NCBI GenBank assembly: GCA_902801885.1
Contig: CADCJX010000024.1
Location: forward strand, 1 to 37,285
Length of the DNA stretch: 37,285 nt
Origin: an uncultured Bacteroidia bacterium
GTDB lineage: Bacteria > Bacteroidota > Bacteroidia > Bacteroidales > UBA932
Direction: 5' to 3'
The notes beneath the pieces were generated by a model that was not told the origin of the DNA, ran no database searches, and saw only the letters and a list, made by a program, of their open reading frames with translations. Positions within the stretch are counted from its first letter, which is position 1, and each line of letters begins with the position of its first letter. Both the position numbers and the translations under genes were made by a program. This document shows positions 6,807 to 15,278 of this stretch, one piece after another.

Positions 6807-8744
6807 TTATTCGATATAGATATTCCTGAATGTCAGGGGACCGCCTTCGCTCTGTAAGGCGATGTATCCCTGTGTATATGATAGAGTGGCTTCGTTCTCA
6901 AGGCTTCCATTGATGTAGACGATCATCTTGTTGCCGCGGCAGATGATCTCTGCCCTGTTCCACTCTCCGTCAGGAAGTTCTATCGCCGCTCCCTGATGGA
7001 CTCTCTTTTTCATCGGGAACTTGACGGAAGGATCATAAGGGATCTCAGCGATCCTGGCGCCGCCCAAGGAGACGATATCTCCGGCATTGCCTGCCCAAAG
7101 CTGGCACTCGTAAGCAGTAGGCCAGACTTTGTCACCCTCCTGGATTCTCTGGAATATTCCGCTATTGGTAGGTTCTCCAATCCACTTCCACTCCACGTGA
7201 AGGGAATAGTCACCGTACTGGCGGGCTGTCCTGAGGTAGCCGTTGGGCTTACCGGAAACCACAATGCAACCATCCTCAACCTTGAAAACCGGCTCTTCTG
7301 ACTCGGACTCAGTCACCGGTACCCAGCCAGTCAGGTCCTTCCCGTTGAAAAGGACCGTCTTTCCTGCATCACCGAAGTTGTTGTAGATAACAGTAGGACG
7401 GGAGGCCCTGGTGCTCATCGAGGGGAACCACATGTCCTCAACCGTGAGTCCGCATTTGCGGGTCATGTCGATACTATACTCCAGCCTGCCGAAGTTCGCA
7501 TCAACGTTGTTCGTTCCGAAAGTGAACTTTATTCCGCGGCGCTTTGCCTCACGGATGATATATTCATTTGGAATAAGGTAACGGGCGCTGATCTCGAGAG
7601 CTATCCCGTATTTCTGCATCACGTCGAGCACCCTTGCGACCCTCTCCGGTGTCCACATCTGGTCGAAGCGGTCGTTCAGGAAATCAGGAAGGAAGAAGGC
7701 ATTGGCGAAGATGTCGGCCGGCTCGTTGGAGAGGATCTTTACAGTCTGGTCGACGATCAAGTCCATGTACTGCTGGTCGGTGAGGCCATCCTTCAGGACC
7801 TCTTCGTTGCGATAGATCCTTGAGATGCGGCCCTTATGGTCGACGATGGTCATCGCGTCGGTGAATAAATAGTCGAAGGTACCGAGAGCTTCAGATGAGA
7901 AGTCAGCGGTCCACTTCCTGCCTTCTCCCTGGACTCCGCGGAGGAAAGGAAGGTCCTTTACCTCGTCGAAATATTCATAGACCTCGTCATCGTTGGAAAG
8001 CATCCTGCCGACTCCGCCGGCTCCGGCATTGGGAGCAACGCCGTAGTTGATACCGTAGTTCATGCTCATCGCATGGGCCATTTCAGCAGTTAAGCCTCCC
8101 TTCAGGTGGACATGCCAGTCGATAACAGGGAAATCCTCCTGCTGGAGCTGGATAGCCCTGTCGGTTGACTCATCTATAGGAGGAAGCGTGTCACAGGGAT
8201 TCTTTGCATCTGCGCCAAGGCGCTCGATCTTAAGACCGCGGAAGCTGACTTTGCCTTTCTCTCCGGCAACGTTGATCGCACCGTGTCCAAGACGCATCTT
8301 CCCGTACTGGGGAAGTCTCCAAGGCTGGTCAGGCTCGGTGTAGCAGACAACATCTTCACCTTTGACCTTGACTGAGATGTTCTTCCCGCGCACTGCAATC
8401 TCGAGCGGAGTCCATTCTCCGTCCTCTTCGAGGGGACGATAAAGATTTCTCACATGAAGGAGGGAACCTGTCTTGAGGGTCCCGTCGATGGGTCCGCCAT
8501 GGATCAGAACCTTGTAGCCGCTACCATCTCCACCATCGTGGAAGGCAATCGTTGCCTGGGAACCTTCCTCTGCCAGGAATTCTCCCTGGAGGACAAAATT
8601 CTCGTAGTCGGCCTTCCCTATCCGTTGAGTCTGTCCCTCACCGATGGAAAAGTCGCCGATGCCGCATGACATGAATGCAGTTGCCGCAATCAAAATCACG
8701 GCCAGGCGCACCAAAGACGCCTTGATAGTGTTAATCCTGTTCAT
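6807..8744 (-). CDS. DUF1080 / HxH metallohydrolase-like / DUF1080 fusion lipoprotein
   Basis: The 645-aa protein starts at the ATG at 8744; a TTG 12 nt earlier is less likely because MNRINTIKASLVRLAVILI begins a normal lipoprotein signal ending AFMSC. Residues about 30-185 form a LamG-like DUF1080 domain (SGYKVLIHGG, RLGHGAINVAG). About residues 205-455 look like a PHP or amidohydrolase-type TIM barrel: DWHVHLKGG gives an N-terminal HxH, and LEISARYLIPNEY and FTFGTNNVDA follow. About residues 460-645 are a second, more canonical DUF1080 domain (VLFNGKDLTGW, NSGIFQRI, AYECQLW, ALQSEGGPLTFRNIYIE). DUF1080 proteins include 3-ketoglycoside hydrolases, so action on a modified sugar is plausible. 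Gene order offers no partner. I have not seen this three-part order before, but cannot check it. Confidence 0.8.
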   Translation of the reverse strand: MNRINTIKASLVRLAVILIAATAFMSCGIGDFSIGEGQTQRIGKADYENFVLQGEFLAEEGSQATIAFHDGGDGSGYKVLIHGGPIDGTLKTGSLLHVRNLYRPLEEDGEWTPLEIAVRGKNISVKVKGEDVVCYTEPDQPWRLPQYGKMRLGHGAINVAGEKGKVSFRGLKIERLGADAKNPCDTLPPIDESTDRAIQLQQEDFPVIDWHVHLKGGLTAEMAHAMSMNYGINYGVAPNAGAGGVGRMLSNDDEVYEYFDEVKDLPFLRGVQGEGRKWTADFSSEALGTFDYLFTDAMTIVDHKGRISRIYRNEEVLKDGLTDQQYMDLIVDQTVKILSNEPADIFANAFFLPDFLNDRFDQMWTPERVARVLDVMQKYGIALEISARYLIPNEYIIREAKRRGIKFTFGTNNVDANFGRLEYSIDMTRKCGLTVEDMWFPSMSTRASRPTVIYNNFGDAGKTVLFNGKDLTGWVPVTESESEEPVFKVEDGCIVVSGKPNGYLRTARQYGDYSLHVEWKWIGEPTNSGIFQRIQEGDKVWPTAYECQLWAGNAGDIVSLGGARIAEIPYDPSVKFPMKKRVHQGAAIELPDGEWNRAEIICRGNKMIVYINGSLENEATLSYTQGYIALQSEGGPLTFRNIYIE

Positions 8745-8808
8745 CGTAAAATACAACTGTGTCTCACAAAAATAAACAAAATCAGCTTACTATCACCATA
8801 AAAATGCG

Positions 8809-8816
8809 TATGTTTG
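8809..8816 (+). promoter_or_regulatory. promoter -7 element for the LOG-family gene
   Basis: TATGTTTG matches TAnnTTTG and lies 22 nt upstream of the ATG at 8839. A clear -33 element is not seen. The 94-nt gap between this gene and the divergent gene starting at 8744 also holds a minus-strand TATTTTTG (8774-8767), a likely -7 for the fusion lipoprotein. Confidence 0.5.
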
Positions 8817-8838
8817 TATTCAATCAAAAACTAATAAC

Positions 8839-9963
8839 ATGCCTTTCAACTCTTCTTACAAGGAGATAAAGACTCTCACCGACCTCCCTGCACCGGATGC
8901 CACCGGGCGAATCGATCACTATGTTTTCCAGTACATTGATTTCAAATCAGCTCCGCAGTATGTTGCCGCAAGACACAGGTTCACTGACTGCTGTTTCTTC
9001 GGCTGTGACATCCCGTCGGAGATGGAGGACGGAATAGGATCGTCATGCCTGGTGTTCCCCAGGATGGGAATGACCTACAATGTGTTCAGAAGCAACCTTT
9101 ACAACGGAGACTCCCTGTATGCAGGATATGATCCGGACAATGAGGACACTTTCACCTCATGCTTCGACCAGAGGGTCTATTCCGAATACATGGAAAAAGG
9201 CAAGCAGACAGGCAACATTAAGGAGACCCTTGCAAGGTCCCTTCACGACCATGCCATAGCTGATGCCATGGCTGATTTCCTCAGCAGGTTCGAAGAGCGC
9301 CAAGTCGTAGCAGTCATGGGTGGGCATGCTTTGAAAAGGACTGACGAGTCTTTCCGGAAGGTTGCCTACATAAGCAAGATTCTCTCTGAAAAAGGGAAGA
9401 TCATGGCTTCCGGCGGAGGCCCTGGTGCCATGGAAGCAACGCATTTCGGAGCCTGGATGGCCGGAAGGAAGATGGATGAATTCGACGACGCCCTCCAGAT
9501 GATCTCGATAGCGCCTACATTCAGGGACGCCGGTTGGCTCAAGTCAGCCTTTGACGTGCGCAAGAAATATCCACAGGAGAAATACCGGAGTCTCGGCATA
9601 CCCACATGGTTCTATGGCCATGAACCTGCCACTCCTTTTGCAACGGACATAGCCAAGTACTTCATGAACAGCGTCAGGGAAGACATCCTGCTTTCAGCTG
9701 CCAAGGGAGGAATAATCTATTCACCGGGTTCGGCCGGCACCCTTCAGGAAATCTTCCAGGATGCCGCCCAGAACCATTACCAGTCTTTAGGCTATCCAAG
9801 TCCCATGGTCTTCCTGGGCAAGGATTACTATTCAAAGGACGTCCCCGTCTTCCCGATGCTTGAGAACCTTCTCGAACAGGGATTCTACAAGAGCCTGCTC
9901 CTCTCGATCACGGACGATGCCGACGAGGCCATCTCCAACATCCTGTCTTTCACCGAGAATTAG
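8839..9963 (+). CDS. LOG-family (lysine decarboxylase-like) Rossmann protein
   Basis: This 374-aa protein contains GGGPGAMEA (about residue 194) and PGSAGTLQEIF (about 297). They correspond to the GGGxxGLM and PGGxGTxxE motifs of LOG-type cytokinin-activating 5'-monophosphate phosphoribohydrolases. The second motif has Ser in place of the second Gly. The protein is much longer than classical LOG (about 190-250 aa): it has about 140 extra N-terminal residues, rich in Cys and aromatic residues (FTDCCFFGCDIP), of unknown role. By family it may cleave nucleoside monophosphates at the N-glycosidic bond, but that is inference. It stands alone on the plus strand and its stop lies 2 nt from the convergent thrA stop. 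Confidence 0.75.
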   Translation: MPFNSSYKEIKTLTDLPAPDATGRIDHYVFQYIDFKSAPQYVAARHRFTDCCFFGCDIPSEMEDGIGSSCLVFPRMGMTYNVFRSNLYNGDSLYAGYDPDNEDTFTSCFDQRVYSEYMEKGKQTGNIKETLARSLHDHAIADAMADFLSRFEERQVVAVMGGHALKRTDESFRKVAYISKILSEKGKIMASGGGPGAMEATHFGAWMAGRKMDEFDDALQMISIAPTFRDAGWLKSAFDVRKKYPQEKYRSLGIPTWFYGHEPATPFATDIAKYFMNSVREDILLSAAKGGIIYSPGSAGTLQEIFQDAAQNHYQSLGYPSPMVFLGKDYYSKDVPVFPMLENLLEQGFYKSLLLSITDDADEAISNILSFTEN

Positions 9964-9965
9964 GA

Positions 9966-12350
9966 TCAGGAACAGGCAAGGATGTCTCCAAGCACTCCGC
10001 CGGCAGTCTGGCGTGCTCCTGCTCCCGCACCTTGGATAAGGAGCGGAGACTGGTAGTCTTCGGTCGTGATCACGGCCGCATTGTCCGTACCGCGAAGCCA
10101 ATAGAGAGGACTGTCAGGGCCCACTGTCTCAAGACGGCAGGCTGCCTTATAAGATGAGTCTTCAGCTATCGTGAGGGAAGCGATGTACCTTAGTTTCAAT
10201 CCCTTCCCGGAAGCCTCGGCATGGCGGCGGACAATCTCTTCGGCATCAGGAACCGGTTCCATGTCCACTTGGGATTCTTCCAGAGGAATTCCCGTCTGGC
10301 GTGAAAGGATCAGCAGTTTCCTGAGGACATCCCTTCCGCTCAGGTCAATCGACGGATCAGGTTCAGTGAAACCTTTCTGCCTGGCTTCCTCGACAATGTC
10401 TGCGAAAGGAAGGCTGCCGTCATAACGGTCGAAGATGTAGCCGAGGGTTCCTGAGATCACGGCCTCGATCTTCTGGATCCTGTCTCCACAGTTGAGTACC
10501 TTGTCGATAGTCTCAAGGATCGGCAGGGCAGCTCCAGCGGTAGTTTCGTAGCGGAGATCGACTCCTGCCTTAAGGGCTTGTGACTTGAGGGAACTGTACT
10601 GCTGGAACGAACTGGAGAAAGGTATCTTATTGCAGGTAACCACTGGGTAACCAGCCCTGAAAAGTTCCGGATAGCGGAAACCAAGTTCCTGGTTAGCTGT
10701 ACAGTCTACGAACACCGAGCCTTCGAGGTTCAATTCCAGCAAGGCATCGAAATAGGCGTTACCCTTCGCGCTCCTGCCGGATGAAAGAAGCTCATCTGCA
10801 TTTGAGGCGTCAATGCCTTCCGTGTCGATCACGAAGGTCCTGCTGTTGGAAAGGCCGCAGATACGTACATTCTTTCCGGTGCGGGCAGCAATTGCCTGCG
10901 CATTCTTCGAAATGATCTGGACCAGGGCCTTCCCTATGGTTCCATAACCGGCAATGAAGAGGTTTACGCTCTGGAGGGAAGCCTTGTCGAAGAATTCCCT
11001 ATGAACAGCACGGATAGCTTCCTGGACCCTATCTGAAGGGACGATTACGGTGATGTTCCTCTCCGAAGAGCCTTGTGCCGTAGCACGTATAGGAATGCTC
11101 CTCTTCCCAAGCGCAGCCAGCATCCTGCCCGTAGCCCCGCTGTGTCCTATGACATCGTTTCCGATAAGGCAGATGATGGAAAAACCTGTTTCTATCTTGA
11201 GAGGCTTCAACCTTCCAAGGGATATCTCGTAGGCGAAGCACCTGTCAGCCGCTTCCTTTGCCCTCTGGGCATCTTCGGTCGAAATGGCGATGCACATAGT
11301 GTGGACGGAAGAAGCCTGGGTGATAAGGATAATGTTGATTCCCTCCCTGGAAAGGGCGTCGAACAAACGCGATGAAAAGCCGGGGATGCCGACCATCCCG
11401 CTGCCTTCCAGTGAGATCAGTGCAATGTTGTCGGAATTGGATATTCCTGTGACGTCTTCCCTGTTCTGGGGAGGATACTTCTCCACCAGGGTTCCCGGAT
11501 CCTCAGGATCGAAAGTGTTCTTAACATAGATCGGAATGCCCTCTTCCACCACGGGCTGGATGGTCGGGGGATATATTACCTTTGCCCCGAAGTGCGAGAG
11601 TTCCTGGGCGGCAGTGTAGGAAATATTCCTTATAGTACGTGCTGAAGGGACAACCTTGGGATCCGCTGTCATGATTCCAGGCACATCCGTCCAGATTTCG
11701 ACCAGACGGGCCTTGATACCCACAGCCAGAAGTGACGCCGTGTAGTCGGAACCTCCGCGGCCGAGAGTGCTGACCCTGCCATGCTCGTCAGAAGCGATGA
11801 AACCCGGTACAATAAAGAGTGAAGTGTGATTGTCCACCGCTTCCCTGACATTGGAATATGTGGCCTCCTGATCGGCCTGCCCTGAACAGGTCCGGACTAT
11901 CTCCCTGGCATCAAGCCATTTGCAGCTGACCCCAAGGGAAGAAAACTTGGCTGTGACAATCTTTGTCAAGAACAGTTCACCATAGCTCTGGACAGCATCC
12001 AGGCTCGTACGGCTGATTTCCCGGAGCAGGAATACACCCCTCACTGTGTCGCTGAGTTGGTCGAACAGGCCATCCACTGCAGTGGTCACTTTATCTTGGA
12101 AAACTTCCGGAAGAAGTTCTTTGATGATCGAGTGGTGACGCTCCCTTAGTCCGGACAGAAGATCCCTGAAAGATTCGTCTCCTTCTGCCGCCCGGCGGCC
12201 TATCTCTATCAAGGTGTCGGTGCATCCCTTGATGGCCGAACAGACCATTATGGTCCTGTCCTGCTCCAATGCCTTCAAAACTATCTCTACCGCCCTGTCG
12301 ATCGAAGATGCCGATCCAACGGAAGAACCTCCGAATTTAAGTACTTGCAT
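9966..12350 (-). CDS. thrA: bifunctional aspartate kinase / homoserine dehydrogenase
   Basis: This 794-aa fusion catalyses the first and third steps from aspartate to homoserine. The kinase domain starts MQVLKFGGSSVGS and has TLGRGGSDYTASLLA (about residue 200) and VYPP-like KVIYPPTIQPVVE. ACT-type regulatory domains (about 310-455) include ISLEGSGMVGIPGFSSRLF, so feedback control by threonine or another end product is expected. The dehydrogenase begins near residue 465 with the nucleotide-binding LFIAGYGTIGKA and has TTAGAALPILETI (about 610) and GTLGYIFDRYDG. Length matches the ThrA/MetL family (about 810 aa). It is the last gene of metY-metX-thrA, 5 nt after metX, so here the homoserine feeds methionine; thrB and thrC are not adjacent. 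Confidence 0.95.
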   Translation of the reverse strand: MQVLKFGGSSVGSASSIDRAVEIVLKALEQDRTIMVCSAIKGCTDTLIEIGRRAAEGDESFRDLLSGLRERHHSIIKELLPEVFQDKVTTAVDGLFDQLSDTVRGVFLLREISRTSLDAVQSYGELFLTKIVTAKFSSLGVSCKWLDAREIVRTCSGQADQEATYSNVREAVDNHTSLFIVPGFIASDEHGRVSTLGRGGSDYTASLLAVGIKARLVEIWTDVPGIMTADPKVVPSARTIRNISYTAAQELSHFGAKVIYPPTIQPVVEEGIPIYVKNTFDPEDPGTLVEKYPPQNREDVTGISNSDNIALISLEGSGMVGIPGFSSRLFDALSREGINIILITQASSVHTMCIAISTEDAQRAKEAADRCFAYEISLGRLKPLKIETGFSIICLIGNDVIGHSGATGRMLAALGKRSIPIRATAQGSSERNITVIVPSDRVQEAIRAVHREFFDKASLQSVNLFIAGYGTIGKALVQIISKNAQAIAARTGKNVRICGLSNSRTFVIDTEGIDASNADELLSSGRSAKGNAYFDALLELNLEGSVFVDCTANQELGFRYPELFRAGYPVVTCNKIPFSSSFQQYSSLKSQALKAGVDLRYETTAGAALPILETIDKVLNCGDRIQKIEAVISGTLGYIFDRYDGSLPFADIVEEARQKGFTEPDPSIDLSGRDVLRKLLILSRQTGIPLEESQVDMEPVPDAEEIVRRHAEASGKGLKLRYIASLTIAEDSSYKAACRLETVGPDSPLYWLRGTDNAAVITTEDYQSPLLIQGAGAGARQTAGGVLGDILACS

Positions 12351-12355
12351 GCTTT

Positions 12356-13369
12356 CTAAAGACTGTCGATGATTGGTTTGATTATTTCTGTAAGCTGTCC
12401 GTTCTCAAGAAGGAAGCCATCGTGTCCGAAATCTGACGTAATCTCGTGATAGGAGGCCCCGGGGATAAGTGCGGCCATCTCCTTTACCTCCCTGACCGGA
12501 AATAGGCCATCCGATTCTATCCCTATGACCGTTGTTCCGGCCTTTACCTGCGACAAAGCAGCTGCCACTCCGCCACGCCTGCGCCCTACATTATGGCTGT
12601 CGATGGCGTCGCAGAGATAGTAGTAGGAATAGGCGTCGAAGTTCCTCCTGACGAGTTTCTCTCCCTGGTAGCGTTCGTAGGAAGCCGCCCTTTCTGCGAA
12701 CAAGGTGTCGTCATCGTATTCGGCTTGGGTGCGACGGTAACCTTCATAGCTCCTGTAGGAAATCAGCCCCTGGGCACGGGCGCATTTAAGGCCATCTTCT
12801 CCTCCGTGGAGGTCCTTGCATTCAAAGAAAGTCTGGTCTGCTGAAATGGCCATCCGCTGGGCTTCCGCCATGGCAGAGAACCAGGGAGAAACCCTTGGAG
12901 ATGTTGCGATAAGGATTGCATTCCTGACCACGTCAGGTTCCGTAACCGACCACTCCAAAGCCTGGAAACCGCCGATAGAACTTCCGATGAGCAAGTCAAC
13001 CGATTCTATTCCCAGCTCCTTCCGGACAAGGATGGAGGCCTTGACCATGTCCCTGACAGTGATCCTCGGAAACTTGAAAAAATAAGGCAAGCCTGTCGAA
13101 GGATCGACGGAAGAAGGTCCAGATGACCCATAAGGCGATCCGGGCACGTTCACACACACCACATAATACTTCTCCGTGTCAATGAGATTACCCGGACCGA
13201 CAAGCTGCGGCCACCAGTCCTCGACGTCACTGTTGGCCGTGAGGGCATGGCAGATCCAGACCACCTTCCCTTCCTTTACGGAAGAAGTGTGATAGACAAT
13301 CTCGATCTGCTCGAGGGATCCGCCCGCTTCAAACTCAAAAGGTCCTGCCTGGAGACTGTGCCTGATCAT
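12356..13369 (-). CDS. metX: homoserine O-acetyltransferase
   Basis: This 337-aa alpha/beta-hydrolase-fold enzyme transfers an acyl group, usually acetyl from acetyl-CoA, to homoserine. Visible catalytic elements are the nucleophile elbow LLIGSSIGGFQALEW (Ser about 131), Asp in GIESDGLFPV (about 286) and His in SDFGHDGFLLE (about 315). The early segments VWICHALTANSDVEDWW and VNVPGSPYGSSGPSS are typical of MetX. Acetyl versus succinyl preference in this family varies and cannot be settled by eye. It overlaps the metY stop by 4 nt (ATGA), indicating translational coupling, and is followed by thrA after 5 nt. MetX product is the direct substrate of MetY. Confidence 0.93.
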   Translation of the reverse strand: MIRHSLQAGPFEFEAGGSLEQIEIVYHTSSVKEGKVVWICHALTANSDVEDWWPQLVGPGNLIDTEKYYVVCVNVPGSPYGSSGPSSVDPSTGLPYFFKFPRITVRDMVKASILVRKELGIESVDLLIGSSIGGFQALEWSVTEPDVVRNAILIATSPRVSPWFSAMAEAQRMAISADQTFFECKDLHGGEDGLKCARAQGLISYRSYEGYRRTQAEYDDDTLFAERAASYERYQGEKLVRRNFDAYSYYYLCDAIDSHNVGRRRGGVAAALSQVKAGTTVIGIESDGLFPVREVKEMAALIPGASYHEITSDFGHDGFLLENGQLTEIIKPIIDSL

Positions 13370-14655
13370 CTCAAAGCTTCATTTATGGATCTGTCAAGGT
13401 CTGTGATTATGTCCCTGGGATCTTCCAGGCCGATACTGAGTCGCATCAGGTCAGGAGCGATTCCAGCTTCACGAAGCTGTTCGTCCGTGAGCTGACGGTG
13501 AGTGTGCGATGCAGGATGAAGGATGCATGTGTAGCAGTCGGCGACATGTGTTTCTATTGTCACAAGCCTGAGAGCATCCATGAACTTGTTGTCAACCTCC
13601 CTGCCTCCCTTGAGTGCAAAAGCCAGTACCCCGCATGATCCGTCCGGGAGGTATTTCTTCGCACGTTCATTTTCCTTGTCACCAGGAAGATCCGGATAGT
13701 GGACCCAGGCCACAGCAGGATGATTATTCAGGAATTCCGCCACCTTCAAGGCACTCTGCGCATGACGTTCCACACGAACATGCAAGGTCTGCAGGCCAAG
13801 GCCTAGATAGAATGCATTCTGCGGGCTCTGGATCGAACCGAAATCCCTCATCAACTGACTGGTGGCCTTTGTGATGTAAGCCAGTTTCCCGAACTTCTTG
13901 GTGTAGGTGAGGCCATGATAGGAAGGATCGGGAGTCGTAAGGCCGGGGAACTTGTCGGCATGGGCTTCCCAGTCGAAATTGCCGCTGTCTACGATAGCAC
14001 CGCCTACAGCCACTCCATGCCCATCCATGTACTTCGTCGTAGAATGTGTGACTATGTCAGCCCCCCATTCGAATGGACGGCAATGTACAGGAGTGGCAAA
14101 GGTGTTGTCGACGATAAGAGGGACTCCATTATCGTGAGCTATCTTCGCAAATTTCTCGATGTCAAGGACTTCGACTCCCGGATTGGAGATCGTCTCTCCG
14201 AACAGGAGTTTGGTCTCGGGACGGAAGGCGGCACGGGTCTCCTCTTCAGGAGCATTCTGGTCTATGAAGGTAACCTCTATCCCGAGTTTTCTCAAAGATG
14301 TACCAAGAAGGTTGAAGGTTCCGCCGTAGATGTTGCCGGCTGCAACGATGTGTCCTCCTGCCTCGCAGATGTTGACGCATGCAAAGAAGTTGGCCGCCTG
14401 GCCGGATGAAGTCAGCATGGCTGCCACACCGCCTTCGAGGGCGGCAATACGGGCTGCTACGGTGTCGTTGGTAGGATTCTGCAGACGGGTGTAGAAATAG
14501 CCGCTGTCCTCGAGGTCGAACAGACGTCCCATCTGGCCGCTTGTATCGTATTTGAAAGTAGTACTCTGAATGATCGGAATCTGGCGTGATTCTCCTTTGC
14601 CGGGATGGTAACCTGCCTGAACGCAGAGCGTACCGATATGCAATTTCTCGTCCAT
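13366..14655 (-). CDS. metY: O-acetylhomoserine sulfhydrylase (aminocarboxypropyltransferase)
   Basis: This 429-aa PLP enzyme of the Cys/Met metabolism family makes homocysteine from O-acetylhomoserine and sulfide. The start LHIGTLCVQAGYHPGKG and the PLP-lysine segment VTHSTTKYMDGHG (Lys about 206) are diagnostic, as are DNTFATPVHCRP, TSSGQAANFFA and the C-terminal SIGLEDPRDIITDL. The length fits MetY (about 430 aa) rather than MetB or MetZ (about 390 aa). It is the promoter-proximal gene of the metY-metX-thrA operon and is read divergently from an Lrp-family regulator. Its leader is only about a dozen nucleotides, so no riboswitch fits; control probably lies in the divergent region. Confidence 0.94.
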   Translation of the reverse strand: MDEKLHIGTLCVQAGYHPGKGESRQIPIIQSTTFKYDTSGQMGRLFDLEDSGYFYTRLQNPTNDTVAARIAALEGGVAAMLTSSGQAANFFACVNICEAGGHIVAAGNIYGGTFNLLGTSLRKLGIEVTFIDQNAPEEETRAAFRPETKLLFGETISNPGVEVLDIEKFAKIAHDNGVPLIVDNTFATPVHCRPFEWGADIVTHSTTKYMDGHGVAVGGAIVDSGNFDWEAHADKFPGLTTPDPSYHGLTYTKKFGKLAYITKATSQLMRDFGSIQSPQNAFYLGLGLQTLHVRVERHAQSALKVAEFLNNHPAVAWVHYPDLPGDKENERAKKYLPDGSCGVLAFALKGGREVDNKFMDALRLVTIETHVADCYTCILHPASHTHRQLTDEQLREAGIAPDLMRLSIGLEDPRDIITDLDRSINEALR

Positions 14656-14673
14656 TGGTCAATTGATTTGATG

Positions 14674-14704
14674 CAAAATTACTGTCATAAGAAATATTTT
14701 TCAA
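14674..14704 (-). promoter_or_regulatory. promoter of the metY-metX-thrA operon
   Basis: On the minus strand TTG (14704-14702) is followed after 20 nt by TAATTTTG (14681-14674), an excellent match to the Bacteroidota -33/-7 pattern. Transcription would start near 14667, about 12 nt before the metY ATG. Confidence 0.75.
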
Positions 14705-14730
14705 GTATTTTCAAAAACTTGGGAAATATT
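14693..14730. promoter_or_regulatory. 38-nt pseudo-palindrome, candidate Lrp-family operator
   Basis: The arms AATATTTTTCAAGT (14693-14706) and ACTTGGGAAATATT (14717-14730) pair at 12 of 14 positions, and the spacer ATTTTCAAAA is itself nearly symmetric. The element covers the -33 region of metY and ends 2 nt before the -7 box of the divergent regulator gene. AT-rich imperfect palindromes of this kind suit Lrp/AsnC dimers. Binding is inferred, not shown. Confidence 0.55.
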
Positions 14731-14732
14731 GC

Positions 14733-14740
14733 TAAATTTG
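14733..14740 (+). promoter_or_regulatory. promoter -7 element for the Lrp/AsnC-family gene
   Basis: TAAATTTG fits TAnnTTTG and stands 66 nt upstream of the ATG at 14807. No TTG is found at the ideal -33 distance, where the pseudo-palindrome lies instead, so activation or autoregulation by a bound protein is possible. Confidence 0.5.
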
Positions 14741-14806
14741 ACAAGTAAAATAGAATATGAATAAAAAATTAGCCCTTCAAAAGGCCTTTTAAAAGAATAA
14801 TTTTCC

Positions 14807-15274
14807 ATGAACCACACTTCCCTGGACGAGACTGACCTTAAACTCCTGAGGCTGCTTCAGGAAGACGCAAGGCTGACCACAAAGCAGCTTGCAGCGAAGG
14901 TGAACTTGTCAACCACTCCCGTCTTCGAACGCCTCAAGAGGCTGGAACGTGAAGGATACATCCAGAAATATGTAGCCATCCTGGATGCCGAAAAACTGAA
15001 TCTGGGATTTGAAGTTTTCTGCTCCGTAAAGCTGAAGCAGATGAGCCGCGACGTCGCACTTGCCTTCGTGGATATGATCAAGGACATCCCCCAGGTGACT
15101 GAATGCTACAACATCTCTGGCGAGTTCGACTACCTCCTGAAGATCCACGCTCCCGACATGAAAGACTACAACGAGTTCATAATCAACGTCCTCGGAACCG
15201 TGGACTCAATCGGTTCCATCCAGTCATCCTTCGTGATGAACGAGATAAAGCACAGTTACGGGCTCAACCTTTGA
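14807..15274 (+). CDS. Lrp/AsnC-family transcriptional regulator
   Basis: This 155-aa protein has the standard two-part plan. The N-terminal helix-turn-helix begins LDETDLKLLRLLQEDARLTT and includes KQLAAKVNLSTTPVFERLKR with the recognition helix. The C-terminal RAM ligand-binding domain (about residues 65-150) contains GFEVFCSVKL, VTECYNISGEFDYLLKI and the closing SSFVMNEIKHSYGLNL. It would bind DNA as dimers or octamers and sense an amino acid. Its position, divergent from metY-metX-thrA with a palindrome between, suggests control of methionine or aspartate-family synthesis, but the effector is unknown. Glycerate kinase follows after 4 nt, so the two are cotranscribed. Confidence 0.92.
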   Translation: MNHTSLDETDLKLLRLLQEDARLTTKQLAAKVNLSTTPVFERLKRLEREGYIQKYVAILDAEKLNLGFEVFCSVKLKQMSRDVALAFVDMIKDIPQVTECYNISGEFDYLLKIHAPDMKDYNEFIINVLGTVDSIGSIQSSFVMNEIKHSYGLNL

Positions 15275-15278
15275 CGGT

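Noticed and set aside
14655-14806. Possible SAM or methionine riboswitch upstream of metY
   Set aside because: The predicted leader is only about 12 nt and the intergenic region is AT-rich with no multi-helix SAM-box pattern; a protein operator fits better.
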